From Haloplanus vescus (GTDB lineage: Archaea > Halobacteriota > Halobacteria > Halobacteriales > Haloferacaceae): 64,000 nt of DNA. Below are positions 45,058-53,364 of the stretch, piece by piece. The position numbers and the translations under genes were made by a program. The stretch covers positions 248,001 to 312,000 of the forward strand of contig NZ_FNQT01000003.1 of the NCBI RefSeq assembly GCF_900107665.1. The letters are read 5' to 3'. How positions within the stretch are numbered: the stretch's first letter is position 1; every line of letters starts with the position of its first letter. The notes beneath the pieces are model-generated. The model was not told the origin of the DNA and did not search any database. It saw only the letters and a program-made list of their open reading frames with translations.

Positions 45058-45344
45058 AGCCAGAGCAACTGGGCGTGGAGCGCCTCGCCCAGATCCAGCA
45101 CACGCTCCTCGTCGACCAGTCCCGCCTCGATGGCGACGGTCACGCACTCCTCGCCGACGAGGTTGGCGACCGACGCGCGCGTGAGCGAGTCCACGACTTC
45201 GTCGGCGTCGCTCTCTTCGCCGCCGTAGAACTCCTCGGTGACCGTCAGCGACACGTCGCCGTCGTCGTAGGTTTCGCCGAGACACTCCTCGTCGCAGACG
45301 GCGACGAGCAGTCCCTCCGGTGTCTCACGCTCGCGGACCAGCAT
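45054..45344 (-). CDS. DUF424 protein
   Basis: A 96-residue archaeal protein: MLVRERETPEGLLVAVCDEECLGETYDDGDVSLTVTEEFYGGE, then ANLVGEECVTVAIEAGLVDEERVLDLG. This is the DUF424 pattern, linked in family descriptions with translation but not characterised. Its start overlaps the end of the TPR gene upstream by 20 bases, so the two are one transcription unit. Confidence 0.87.
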   Translation of the reverse strand: MLVRERETPEGLLVAVCDEECLGETYDDGDVSLTVTEEFYGGEESDADEVVDSLTRASVANLVGEECVTVAIEAGLVDEERVLDLGEALHAQLLWL

Positions 45345-46083
45345 CCGCGTCTCCGTGCTCCTCGATCAGCTCGCGTTCGACTTCCTCGCGCAGTTCCTCG
45401 GCCCGCTCTTGGACGCGTTCAGCCTCTTCGGTCTGGCCGGCTTCCTCCAGTGCCCGGGCTTTCTCCTCCAAGACCGCCGCGTTCTGCATCCCGAGGCGCA
45501 TGGCGTTGTCGAAGCAGTCGATGGATTCCTCGTGGAGGCCGCGCTCCGCGAGGAAGAACCCGCGATTGTACCACGCCTGCGCGAAGCGGGGGTCGACCTC
45601 GACGGCTCGCTCGGCGTGTTCGAGTGCGGCCTCGGTCCGTCCCCACTCCCAGAGTGCGTACGCGAGGTTCGTGTGCGCCGACGCGGCGTGTTCGGTGTCG
45701 TCGCCGATGGCGAGTGCCTCTTCGTAGGCGCCGACCGCCTCGTCGTACTCCTCCAACTCGGCGTGTGCGGCGCCCTTGTTGACCCACGCTTCCTGCTCGC
45801 TGGCGTCGTCGGTCGCGAACTGGGCCGCTCGCTCGAACGTCTCGGTCGCCTCCTCGAAGCGATTGATGCCCATATACGAGAGGCCGACGTCGATGAGTTC
45901 CTCGGTGTCGACCTGGTCCGCGCCGATGTTGCGCTCGTCGAGCATGTCGGTCAACACCCGCGAGTCGACGGGGTCGACCTGCGACGGGTCGACCGAGAGT
46001 TCGGGCGGGTCGAGCGAGAACTCTTCGTAGTCCTCGTCGAACCCTTGCCCCTCGGAGAACTGGTGAGGGCGTTCGTCGTCCAT
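45325..46083 (-). CDS. Tetratricopeptide-repeat protein
   Basis: A 252-residue acidic soluble protein with about four TPR units between residues 65 and 210, visible as A-x2-N-L-A-Y-A-L-W-E-W-G, A-L-E-H-A-E-R-A-V-E-V-D-P-R-F-A-Q-A-W-Y-N-R-G and the following E-S-I-D-C-F-D-N-A. The N-terminal 60 residues are disordered-looking and acidic; the C terminus is a charged helix. TPRs mediate protein contacts; the partner is unknown. Overlaps DUF424. Confidence 0.87.
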   Translation of the reverse strand: MDDERPHQFSEGQGFDEDYEEFSLDPPELSVDPSQVDPVDSRVLTDMLDERNIGADQVDTEELIDVGLSYMGINRFEEATETFERAAQFATDDASEQEAWVNKGAAHAELEEYDEAVGAYEEALAIGDDTEHAASAHTNLAYALWEWGRTEAALEHAERAVEVDPRFAQAWYNRGFFLAERGLHEESIDCFDNAMRLGMQNAAVLEEKARALEEAGQTEEAERVQERAEELREEVERELIEEHGDADAGPRA

Positions 46084-46157
46084 AGTCTGACTTCGGTGTC
46101 AGGTCGGTTAAGCCCTGCGTCACAGCAACTTAGGCCGCGCGCGGACTCAGTTCGCCC

Positions 46158-46715
46158 ATGCGCCTGTTCGTCAGCGTCGACCTCGACGGCCTCGCGGACG
46201 GCGTGGCCGACGCCCAAGCCCGTCTGCCCGACGCCGAGAGTCTGCGCTTCGTCGCCCCCGAGAACGCCCACGTCACCCTCAAGTTCCTCGGCGACACCGA
46301 CCCGGACCGCCTCGACGAGATACAGGCGGCGCTCATGACGGCGGTCACCGACGCCGACGTCGACCCGTTCACCGCGACGGTCGGTGGCTTCGGCGTCTTC
46401 CCCTCGCCCGACTACATCAGCGTGGTCTGGGCCGGCGTCCGCGAGGGCGGCCCCGAACTCGCTCGCCTCCACGAGGCGATCGAACGCGAACTGACGGCGC
46501 TCGGCTTCGACCCCGCGGACCACGACTTCACGCCCCACGTCACGCTGGCGCGGATGAGCGACGCCCGCGGGAAAGACGCCGTCACGCGCGTCGTCCGCGA
46601 CGCCGACCCCACCGTCGGTCGCCTCGATGTTTCGGAACTCCGTCTCACCGAGAGTACGCTCACCGACGACGGACCGTCCTACCGCACCGTGGCGCGGATT
46701 CCGCTCGGCACGTAG
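46158..46715 (+). CDS. thpR: RNA 2',3'-cyclic phosphodiesterase (2H family)
   Basis: A 185-residue 2H phosphoesterase. Both H-x-T motifs are present: ENAHVTLKFLGDT and FTPHVTLARMSD. The family opens 2',3'-cyclic phosphates in RNA and was first known as 2'-5' RNA ligase. Length and start (MRLFVSVDLDG) are standard. Divergent from the TPR gene. Confidence 0.93.
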   Translation: MRLFVSVDLDGLADGVADAQARLPDAESLRFVAPENAHVTLKFLGDTDPDRLDEIQAALMTAVTDADVDPFTATVGGFGVFPSPDYISVVWAGVREGGPELARLHEAIERELTALGFDPADHDFTPHVTLARMSDARGKDAVTRVVRDADPTVGRLDVSELRLTESTLTDDGPSYRTVARIPLGT

Positions 46716-47310
46716 TGTCGCCGTCGCTTCTCGTTCGTCCCGAGTATTCTCTCGACCGCCGAATTCGGTATAGCGACATGTGGTTTATAGAGGGTGGTCT
46801 GGCCGATTTTACGACTCACGGATACTTGCCGGGAGACGGAGTCTCGACCGTGAAACCCGGGGAGTCGCGTGTGCCGTCGCCGCGGACGCGTCGATTCGGC
46901 GGTCACCACCGGTGTCGCTGGCGTCGAGAGTCCGAGTGTGGCGTACCGCGAACGAGTCGATCCCGCAAGCGTCGTGTCCGCGTCGGCACCGGCTTCGACT
47001 GCGGGGGTCTGGCGGGCGTCGCGTTACGAACACTTCGGCTGGTGCCGTTCGCGCGTCGCCGCGCCGTAGACAACCTCGACCGCGTGAGCGTTTCTCGTGG
47101 GACGGTTTCGACTGAACGACCGAATTCGACCGTTGTAGCTCTGTTCGGACGCGAAATCTGTCGCCCAGTCGTTCGACCAATCTGCGGTGATAAATCTCAT
47201 TTCGCTATATCGAATCGCCGTCCGGTCGTCGCTCCCCGATTTCGCGCCAATCGCCCCGGCACCGGCGAACAAACAAGATTTTATGCGCCGGTCGGGTAGA
47301 GATGGCCACT
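46716..47310. other. 595-bp gap without a convincing gene, with inverted repeats
   Basis: Several overlapping reading frames are open here, as usual in G+C-rich DNA, but none shows a recognisable product or haloarchaeal codon pattern. The main structure is an imperfect inverted repeat near its ends (46763-46790 and 47187-47214). The right end holds the rpl39e promoter, with TTTTATG at 47279-47285 about 30 bases before the ATG. Confidence 0.6.
46763..47214. repeat. Imperfect inverted repeat pair flanking about 400 bp
   Basis: The 28 bases at 46763-46790 (core TATAGCGAC-ATG-TGGTTTAT) match the reverse complement of 47187-47214 (core TATAGCGAA-ATG-AGATTTAT) at most positions; similarity fades into short GACC-containing outer sequence. 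The arrangement resembles terminal repeats of a small non-autonomous element or two promoters facing inward. Confidence 0.6.
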
Positions 47311-47463
47311 ATGGGTAAGAAATCGAAGGCGAAGAAGAAGCGTCTCGCCAAGCTCGAGCGACAGAACAGCCGCGTTCCCGCCTGGGTCATGCTCAAGACG
47401 GACCGACAGGTGACGCGAAACCCCAAGCGGCGCAACTGGCGCCGTAACAACACGGACGAATAA
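47311..47463 (+). CDS. rpl39e: Ribosomal protein L39e (eL39)
   Basis: A 50-residue basic protein ([18 protein letters not shown]...[14 protein letters not shown]) that lines the ribosome exit tunnel. It is the first gene of the conserved L39e-L31e-eIF6-LX-prefoldin-FtsY cluster. TAA at 47461-47463 is directly followed by the ATG of rpl31e. It is strikingly basic next to the acidic neighbours, as expected for a protein that contacts rRNA. Confidence 0.97.
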   Translation: MGKKSKAKKKRLAKLERQNSRVPAWVMLKTDRQVTRNPKRRNWRRNNTDE

Positions 47464-47742
47464 ATGAGCGCCAACGACTTCGAGGAGCGCGTCGTCACCG
47501 TCCCGCTCCGCGACGCCAAGGCGGCACCGTCGAACAAGCGTGCCGACCGCGCCATGACGCTCGTCCGCGAGCACCTCGCGAAGCACTTCAAGGTCGACGA
47601 GGACGACGTTCGCCTCGACACCGACATCAACGAGGCGGTCTGGGAGCAGGGCCGGAGCAACCCGCCGAGCAAGCTCCGCGTCCGCGCCGCGCGCTTCGCC
47701 GAGGACGGGGAACCGATCGTCGAAGCCGAGATCGCAGACTAA
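47464..47742 (+). CDS. rpl31e: Ribosomal protein L31e (eL31)
   Basis: A 92-residue protein with the L31e fold: [56 protein letters not shown]. It sits near the exit tunnel where SRP and other factors dock, which suits an operon that also encodes FtsY. It begins at the base after the rpl39e stop. Confidence 0.96.
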   Translation: MSANDFEERVVTVPLRDAKAAPSNKRADRAMTLVREHLAKHFKVDEDDVRLDTDINEAVWEQGRSNPPSKLRVRAARFAEDGEPIVEAEIAD

Positions 47743-47743
47743 C

Positions 47744-48415
47744 GTGTTACGCGCCTCCTTCGCCGGCTCGTCGTACGTCGGGGTGTTCGCCCGGGCGACC
47801 AACGACTGCCTGCTCGTTCGCTCCGACGCCGACGCCGACACCGTCGCCGACATCGCGGCGGAACTCGACGTCGAACCAGTGACGACGACGGTCGGCGGCT
47901 CCGGCACCATCGGCGCACTCGCCACCGGCAACGAGCACGGTATCCTCGTCTCCGGTCGCGCGACCGACCGCGAGATGGACGCCATTGAGGAGGCGACGGG
48001 ACTGCCCGTGACGCCACTCCCCGGCCGCATCAACGCCGCCGGCAACGTGGTTCTCGCCAACGACTACGGCGCGTACGTCCACCCGGACCTCGGGCGCGAG
48101 GCCGTCCAGGCTGTCAAATCGGCACTCGACGTCCCCGTCGAGCGCGGCGACCTCGCCGACGTGCGTACCGTCGGCACCGCGGCCGTCGCGACCAACGAGG
48201 GCGTCCTCTGTCACCCCAAATCCCGCGAACCGGAACTGGAGGCTGTCGAGGACACCCTCGACGTGCCCGCCGACATCGGCACCGTCAACTACGGCGCGCC
48301 GCTCGTCGGCTCCGGCCTCGTCGCCAACGATTCGGGGTACGTCGTCGGGACGGATACCACCGGCCCGGAGCTCGGTCGCATCGAGCAGACGCTCGGCTAC
48401 GTCGACCGCCAGTAG
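47744..48415 (+). CDS. eif6: Translation initiation factor 6 (aIF6)
   Basis: A 223-residue anti-association factor with five-fold pentein symmetry, seen as repeated G-T-V/G-T-A and N-x-x-G/N-D strands ([65 protein letters not shown]). It binds the 50S subunit and blocks premature joining. Starts with GTG one base after the rpl31e stop. Confidence 0.95.
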   Translation: MLRASFAGSSYVGVFARATNDCLLVRSDADADTVADIAAELDVEPVTTTVGGSGTIGALATGNEHGILVSGRATDREMDAIEEATGLPVTPLPGRINAAGNVVLANDYGAYVHPDLGREAVQAVKSALDVPVERGDLADVRTVGTAAVATNEGVLCHPKSREPELEAVEDTLDVPADIGTVNYGAPLVGSGLVANDSGYVVGTDTTGPELGRIEQTLGYVDRQ

Positions 48416-48451
48416 GAAGATACTTCCCGCTTCCTCACGACCTTCCATTAC

Positions 48452-48628
48452 ATGAGTCAATTCGCCGTCAGCGGGCGCTTTCAGGACCGCACCGGTCACC
48501 GTGACTTCGAGAAGACTATCGACGCCCCCAACGAGAACGTCGCACGCGAGCGAACGTTCACGCAGCTCGGGAGCGAGCACGGCCTCAAGCGCACCCAGAT
48601 CGATATTAGCGAGGTGAGCGCCGCATGA
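48452..48628 (+). CDS. rpl18a: Ribosomal protein LX (eL20, L18a)
   Basis: A 58-residue protein (MSQFAVSGRFQDRTGH...ENVARERTFTQLGSEHGLKRTQIDISEV), the archaeal LX/L18Ae family. Too short for simple ORF filters but well supported by its place between eif6 and pfdA in the conserved cluster. TGA overlaps the ATG of pfdA. Confidence 0.93.
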   Translation: MSQFAVSGRFQDRTGHRDFEKTIDAPNENVARERTFTQLGSEHGLKRTQIDISEVSAA

Positions 48629-49083
48629 TGGGTGGTGGCGGTCAGCAGCAACTCCAGCAGCTCTCTCAGGAGCTCGAAGCCATCGAAGAGGAAATCGAAG
48701 AGCTGGAAGACGAAATCGAGGGCTACCGCGACGAGCAGGCCGAAATCGACGAAGCCGTCGAAGCCATCGAGACGCTCGATAGCGGCTCGACCGTGCAGGT
48801 GCCCCTCGGTGGCGGCGCCTACCTCCGCGCGGAGATTCAGGACATCGACGAGGTCATCGTCGACCTCGGCGGTGGCTACGCCGCAGAACAGGACGAGGAC
48901 GACGCCGTCGACGCCCTCGAACGCAAACGCGACCTGCTCGACGACCGCGTCGACGATGTCCAGGACGAGATTTCCGAGCTCGAATCCGAGAGCGAGGAGA
49001 TCGAACAGCAGGCCCAGCAGATGCAACAGCAGATGCAGCAACAGCAGATGCAGCAGATGCAGCAACAGCAGGACGACGAATAG
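48625..49083 (+). CDS. pfdA: Prefoldin alpha subunit
   Basis: A 152-residue coiled-coil chaperone subunit. Two long helices (QQLQQLSQELEAIEEEIEELEDEIE and the C-terminal LLDDRVDDVQDEISELESESEEIEQQAQ) flank the beta hairpins with TVQVPLGGGAYLRAEI. Prefoldin captures unfolded proteins and passes them to the thermosome. The extreme C terminus is a run of Gln and Met of about 25 residues. Starts by ATGA overlap with rpl18a. Confidence 0.95.
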   Translation: MMGGGGQQQLQQLSQELEAIEEEIEELEDEIEGYRDEQAEIDEAVEAIETLDSGSTVQVPLGGGAYLRAEIQDIDEVIVDLGGGYAAEQDEDDAVDALERKRDLLDDRVDDVQDEISELESESEEIEQQAQQMQQQMQQQQMQQMQQQQDDE

Positions 49084-49089
49084 CGGGCG

Positions 49090-50175
49090 ATGTTCGACGG
49101 ACTGAAGGACAAACTGGACAGCTTCCGAAGCGACGTCGAAGAGAGTGCAGACGCCGAGGAAGCCGACGTCGATGCCGAAGCCGAAGTCGACGAGACCGAG
49201 GCAGAAATCGACGCCGAACCAGCCGAACCGACGACCGAGGACGAGGCGGCGTCGGACTCCGAGCAGACCAGCGACGACGACTCGGAAGATAGCCCCAGCC
49301 GACTCCAGCGAGCCAAGGCATTCGCCACCGGCAAGGTCGTCCTCGAAGAGGAGGACCTCGAAGAGCCACTCTGGAACCTCGAGATGGCGTTGCTGGAAAG
49401 CGACGTGGAGATGGGTGTCGCCGAGGCTATCCTCGACAACGTCCGCTCGAATCTGGTCGGCGAGACCAAATCCCAGATGGCGAGCACGGGCAATCTCGTC
49501 CAGGACGCGCTTCGCGACGCGCTGGTCGAAGTCATCAGCGTCGGCCAGTTCGACTTCGAGGAGCGCATCGCCGAGGCGGACAAACCCGTCACCATCGTCT
49601 TCACCGGCGTCAACGGCGTCGGCAAGACGACGACCATCGCGAAGATGGCGCGCTACCTCGAAGAGCGGGGCTACTCGTCGGTGCTCGCGAACGGCGACAC
49701 CTATCGCGCGGGTGCCAACGAACAGATTCGCGAACACGCCGAGGCGCTCGGCAAGCGCCTCATCGCTCACGAACAGGGCGGCGACCCCGCCGCCGTCATC
49801 TACGACGGCGTCGAGTACGCCGAGGCCAACGACATCGACGTCGTCCTCGGCGACACCGCCGGCCGACTCCACACGTCGAGCGACCTGATGGCCCAGTTGG
49901 AGAAAATCGACCGCGTGGTCGACCCCGACCTCACGCTCTTCGTCGACGAGGCCGTCGCCGGACAGGACGCGGTCGAACGCGCCCAGCAGTTCGACGACGC
50001 CGCCGAAATCGACGGCGCAGTGTTGACGAAGGCGGACGCCGACTCGCAGGGCGGCGCCGCCATCTCCGTCGCGCACGTGACCGGCAAGCCCGTTCTCTTC
50101 CTCGGCACCGGGCAGACCTACTCGGACCTCGAACGGTTCGACCCCGAGGCGCTCGTCGCCGACCTCGTCGACTAG
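49090..50175 (+). CDS. ftsY: Signal recognition particle receptor FtsY
   Basis: A 361-residue SRP GTPase. A very acidic A domain of about 70 residues (poly Asp/Glu) precedes the NG domain: TGVNGVGKTTTIAKMA, DTYRAGANEQIREHAEALG, GDTAGRLH, TKADADSQGGAAIS and FLGTGQTYSDLERF. It receives SRP-ribosome complexes at the membrane and is the partner of srp54 at 9.7 kb. Last gene of the ribosomal/prefoldin cluster. Confidence 0.97.
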   Translation: MFDGLKDKLDSFRSDVEESADAEEADVDAEAEVDETEAEIDAEPAEPTTEDEAASDSEQTSDDDSEDSPSRLQRAKAFATGKVVLEEEDLEEPLWNLEMALLESDVEMGVAEAILDNVRSNLVGETKSQMASTGNLVQDALRDALVEVISVGQFDFEERIAEADKPVTIVFTGVNGVGKTTTIAKMARYLEERGYSSVLANGDTYRAGANEQIREHAEALGKRLIAHEQGGDPAAVIYDGVEYAEANDIDVVLGDTAGRLHTSSDLMAQLEKIDRVVDPDLTLFVDEAVAGQDAVERAQQFDDAAEIDGAVLTKADADSQGGAAISVAHVTGKPVLFLGTGQTYSDLERFDPEALVADLVD

Positions 50176-50213
50176 GCGACACGCCTACTTCCCTTCGGCC
50201 GTGACCCTCTCGC

Positions 50214-50753
50214 ATGAGCACCGTTCTCGGCCTCGCGTGTGTCGACGGCGTCGTTCTCGCGGGTGACCGACTGCACGCGACCGACGGCCACGTCCGCGGC
50301 ACGCGCCGCCACGTCTTCGAGTTCGATAGCGTCGGCGTCGCCGCCGTCGGCGACGACGTGGACGGGTTCGTCGACCGCTTGGAGGCCGAATGTCGGTCGT
50401 ATCGCACCGACCGCGGTGCGGTTCGAATCGTCCCATTCGCGCGGATGGCGAGCGACCTCGCCGCCGAGTTCGGCGTGTCTGCGCTCGTCGCCGCACCCGA
50501 CGAGGCCGGGACGCCGCGCCTCCGCGCCGTCGCCTCCGACGGGAGCGTCACGGACGACGACGTGGCGGCGTTCGGTAGCGGGGCGTCGCTCGCGTTGGGC
50601 GCCCTCGAAGCGAGTCACGACCCCGAGTCGACGCTCGACGCCGCGGTGACGCTCGCCCGCGACGCTCTCGACAGCGCGGCGACACGAGACGCCGGCACCG
50701 GCGACGAGGTGGACCTCCTCCGCCTGCCCGCGGACAGCTCCGCTGTGCCGTAG
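50214..50753 (+). CDS. Divergent proteasome beta-like protein
   Basis: A 179-residue protein with a proteasome beta fold pattern: LGLACVDGVVLAGDRLHATDGHV matches the T-V-G-x-x-x-x-D-G-V-V-L-A-A-D start of beta subunits, VGVAAVGDDVDGFVDRLEAECRSY matches the next block, and FGSGASLALGALEASH matches G-S-G-x3-A-x-G-V-L-E. There is no processed threonine after a propeptide and no Lys at the expected site, so it may be inactive. It is separated from true 20S subunits of haloarchaea. Confidence 0.75.
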   Translation: MSTVLGLACVDGVVLAGDRLHATDGHVRGTRRHVFEFDSVGVAAVGDDVDGFVDRLEAECRSYRTDRGAVRIVPFARMASDLAAEFGVSALVAAPDEAGTPRLRAVASDGSVTDDDVAAFGSGASLALGALEASHDPESTLDAAVTLARDALDSAATRDAGTGDEVDLLRLPADSSAVP

Positions 50754-50799
50754 TTCGAAACGAAATCCTTTTGGCTTCCATTCTCCTCGTCGCAAGTGC

Positions 50800-50873
50800 G
50801 CCGCCTTAGCTCAGACTGGGAGAGCACTCGACTGAAGATCGAGCTGTCCCCCGTTCAAATCGGGGAGGCGGCA
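50800..50873 (+). tRNA. tRNA-Phe(GAA), integration target
   Basis: Acceptor GCCGCCT pairs with AGGCGGC (50866-50872), anticodon stem CTCGA/TCGAG encloses loop CTGAAGA with anticodon GAA, and the T arm is CCCCG-TTCAAAT-CGGGG. The gene is complete because the inserted element restores its 3' end; the displaced original 3' end is at 59107-59134. Confidence 0.96.
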
Positions 50874-50874
50874 T
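50847..50874. repeat. attL: left 28-bp attachment repeat
   Basis: Covers the T arm and 3' acceptor strand of tRNA-Phe plus the discriminator A and one T. Identical to 59107-59134; the flanking bases on both sides differ, so the repeat ends here. Confidence 0.92.
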
Positions 50875-51367
50875 ACTTGTTGCGGGTCGAACCACAATCA
50901 CTCCACAGCGTTGCGATTGACCCAACTTCGACGGGAAATTGCCGGGAGATTTGCCCCCGTCACAGCACGCGACCTCGCGCTTGCTTGCGTTTCGTGAGAT
51001 TCGACGTAGGCCAGTATGGTATAATTCCGGAACCGAGTGAATGTGAAGCGTGCGTCTATTCGTCTGGTCAAACCATGTCAACCCAACCGTCAGGGTATCG
51101 GCAGATGTTGATTACGACTTTGCCACCCATGGAGAGGTTAATCTTGCGCCGCATACTCGTCGCTAAGATGCTGACGCATATGAACGATAGGACAAACTGA
51201 ACCGGACGTCCTCAAACGGGTACGATGGTCGCCTACCGGACACGCATATAGACGACACTGCCGAAGGAAAGATATCCGTGTCTTATGACGACGAACACTA
51301 TAGCGCCTCACAGTGATGGAGAACTACTGCTTAACTCTTATTGATGTACTCCTCGTACTAGAAGTCA
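50875..51367. other. Left end of the element, 493 bp without a firm gene
   Basis: A short reading frame at 51075-51200 (41 codons, MSTQPSGYRQMLITTLPP...) is possible but has no support. Other open frames here run through the tRNA. The last 60 bases before 51368 contain CTTAACTCTTA (about 51330-51340), a plausible TATA region for the zinc-finger gene. Confidence 0.5.
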
Positions 51368-51661
51368 ATGAGTAATGAACCGGATTGGAAACAATGTCCT
51401 ACGTGTAGTGGGAACGGTACCGTCGTTACTGATGAGAGAGGTGTTCAAAATTGTCCGACCTGTGGTGGGAGTGGACGTGTTGAGAAAGAGTTCCACGAGA
51501 AGTTATCGAAAGAAGAGAAACAGACAATGGGAGGGGCAGGTGGGGCGCTTTTCGGTGCAGCCGTTGGAGGTCCTGTAGGGGCAGTTATCGGTGGCGTACT
51601 TGGTGCAGCATTAGCGGGTGCTGATGATGAGGACGACGATGATGAGATAGAACACGTGTAA
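51368..51661 (+). CDS. DnaJ-like double zinc-finger with glycine zipper
   Basis: A 97-residue protein. Residues 9-36 hold two C-x2-C-x-G-x-G knuckles (CPTCSGNGTV and CPTCGGSGRV), as in one zinc centre of DnaJ. A charged helix follows (KEFHEKLSKEEKQTMGG), then a Gly/Ala-rich segment GGALFGAAVGGPVGAVIGGVLGAALAG like glycine-zipper membrane segments, and an acidic tail. It could bind a partner and insert in the membrane. The next gene follows after 3 bases. Confidence 0.72.
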   Translation: MSNEPDWKQCPTCSGNGTVVTDERGVQNCPTCGGSGRVEKEFHEKLSKEEKQTMGGAGGALFGAAVGGPVGAVIGGVLGAALAGADDEDDDDEIEHV

Positions 51662-51664
51662 CCT

Positions 51665-52159
51665 ATGATTGACATATCTCTTCTTGTTGAAGTATTCGCT
51701 CTTCCCCTTACCACTCTCGGCGTGCTAATTGGGTTTCGGTATGAAATATACGATGGTATACAGAATTACGCCGACCGCCTCGTCAATTTTGTGACTGCAC
51801 AAGTTGAAAGTGCAGATACGGCAACTCCAGCCGATGTTCACGACTGGTCAAGCACATTGAGAGCCGCCAAACTGTATCATCGTTCTTGCGATGCGGCGAT
51901 GTACTTTGGGTATGGAAGTATTGTGAGTTGGGGTATGAGTATGTGGCTCTTCCGTGTTAATCTATTTCAACTTGGTAGCACAACTCTGCCAATAGTTAAC
52001 GCTACAATCGCTACAATGGCGGCGATTTTTTCTTTCGGACTTTTCAGTCTTCTTCTCTTTACTGTCTGTTCTCTATTCTATATTGACCATACTCGAGCGT
52101 CTACCTCCACATCTGAGTCACAAAGCGGTGCTCAAACTGGAACGGATAGCAATCCCTGA
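51665..52159 (+). CDS. Membrane protein of the element
   Basis: A 164-residue protein with an N-terminal hydrophobic segment (LLVEVFALPLTTLGVLIGF), a soluble helical middle with YADRLVNFVTAQVESADTA, two further strongly hydrophobic helices (YGSIVSWGMSMWLFRVNLF; IATMAAIFSFGLFSLLLFTVCSLFYI) and a Ser/Thr-rich tail. A+T-rich codon use unlike the host. Probably co-transcribed with the preceding zinc-finger gene. Function unknown. Confidence 0.65.
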   Translation: MIDISLLVEVFALPLTTLGVLIGFRYEIYDGIQNYADRLVNFVTAQVESADTATPADVHDWSSTLRAAKLYHRSCDAAMYFGYGSIVSWGMSMWLFRVNLFQLGSTTLPIVNATIATMAAIFSFGLFSLLLFTVCSLFYIDHTRASTSTSESQSGAQTGTDSNP

Positions 52160-52375
52160 GTCGAGCCTCGCCGGGAATGTGTATTGCTCGCATATACTAC
52201 TTGAAATATGTGATGCGGCCGGTGTTCAACATTCCAAAGTCATCGGGATGCCTGCTTTCGCGTCTCTGCAAAGACACGACGGTCTCTCCCTGTTCGTCTC
52301 ACCGGCACCCACGATGTATCCGATAAAACCTGCCTCCCGAGAACAACGAGTCTGCTGTCGTCTCTACGCTCGGAA

Positions 52376-52759
52376 TTATCCCTGCTTCAAGAATCCGAGC
52401 ACGTTATCAGAGACGTGCAGTAGCACCCACAGTGGGAACCCGAAGAAGATGATACCGAACCAGAACAGGAACAACGCGATAGGTAGAGGTTCGGGAAGTA
52501 CGGTGATTGGATACCCGAGCGCATTACCTACCACTGCGAAGAGGAAGGTCACAACACCGAGTAGATTGACCGTCCCGAGAGCGCGACGAGGCGACTGAAA
52601 CGGTCCGTAGGGGTCAGACCAGTCCCACGAATCGTTCTCTATCGAGGTCGCGTTATCGGTCGTCTCGTAGTCGTCCCCGACTGCGGTCCCACATTCAGGA
52701 CAGTACGAGGTATCGTCGTCAAGCTCTGCACCACATTGTTGGCAATATCTGACTGACAC
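52376..52759 (-). CDS. Zinc-ribbon membrane protein
   Basis: A 127-residue protein. From GTG 52759 it reads (M)SVRYCQQCGAELDDDTSYCPECGTAV, a C-x2-C...C-x2-C zinc ribbon of a kind very common at haloarchaeal membrane protein starts. A disordered acidic linker precedes two hydrophobic helices (LGVVTFLFAVVGNALGY, LPIALFLFWFGIIFFGFPLWVLL). An ATG at 52873 would add 38 basic residues; I prefer the GTG because the ribbon usually begins the protein. Confidence 0.65.
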   Translation of the reverse strand: MSVRYCQQCGAELDDDTSYCPECGTAVGDDYETTDNATSIENDSWDWSDPYGPFQSPRRALGTVNLLGVVTFLFAVVGNALGYPITVLPEPLPIALFLFWFGIIFFGFPLWVLLHVSDNVLGFLKQG

Positions 52760-53145
52760 GTCACGACGCTCGGAGGAGTCGCTGGTAGGTTTGGTGGAGA
52801 ATTTTCTATTCCGAAATCCGATGAATTGTCGATATAGATATTCTCTTTCTTTCTTCGTGACCTGTCTCTGCACTAGTCCAAGTTGTTGACTCTGTGTTCA
52901 CTTCGGCGAGACCAAAGAGCGAGGGGTATGCTCGCGTTCATTACAATTGTCCCTGTCTTCCTGCCGTTGTGGTCCTTCGGGCGCAGAGACGTGAATCTAC
53001 GACACGAGACAGTCCTATAAGATATTTACCTACGGTTGTGCTGACTCAGGCTTGCTATCTTGTACCACGACACATGTGTATCCAGAGAACACCCCTATTT
53101 TAGAACCGGTGCTACAGGCGGGTCTAATTCGTATAATGCTATGCA

Positions 53146-53280
53146 ATGGAACGAACCACCATTGCGCTCGAATCGAAGACGCGCGACAACCTTCGAGCGT
53201 TGAAGACAGGCGGACAGACCTACGACGACGTGCTCCGCGACCTGATGGAGCAGTACCGACAGGAGCACCTGGAGGAGTAA
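53146..53280 (+). CDS. 44-residue ribbon-helix-helix-like protein
   Basis: ATG 53146 to TAA 53280 encodes a 44-residue protein: a strand TTIALESKTRDNLRALK then GGQTYDDVLRDLMEQYRQEHLEE. The pattern (basic strand, K-T-G-x-T-Y-D-D-V-L) is that of haloarchaeal CopG/VapB-type DNA-binding antitoxins, and resembles the antitoxin at 14.7 kb. No toxin is adjacent. Three bases later a 26-codon gene begins, then the ATPase, so it probably regulates this unit. Confidence 0.7.
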   Translation: MERTTIALESKTRDNLRALKTGGQTYDDVLRDLMEQYRQEHLEE

Positions 53281-53283
53281 ACA

Positions 53284-53364
53284 ATGGAGAGAACCGGGTA
53301 TGCACACGACGTTTCGAGTTCAATTCACCTAGGCCTTGTCGTCAACGGAGGTGAATCGCTATGA
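53284..53364 (+). CDS. Possible 26-residue leader peptide
   Basis: ATG 53284 to TGA 53362-53364: a small peptide (MERTGYAHDVSSSIHLGLVV...), whose TGA overlaps the ATG of the ATPase gene (ATGA). A GGAGGTGA ribosome-binding site (53348-53355) sits in its end, in front of the ATPase. It may be translated to couple ATPase expression, or be fortuitous. Confidence 0.35.
   Translation: MERTGYAHDVSSSIHLGLVVNGGESL

Noticed and set aside
46715-47299. 194-codon open frame before rpl39e
   Set aside because: Arg-rich composition, no family, and it crosses the inverted repeats; treated as non-coding.
50796-51200. Open frame running through tRNA-Phe
   Set aside because: Its first part is the tRNA itself; a protein start there is implausible.
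52083-52598. 171-codon forward frame in the element
   Set aside because: Overlaps two better genes and lacks a domain; its Cys/Pro-rich end is antisense to the zinc-ribbon protein.
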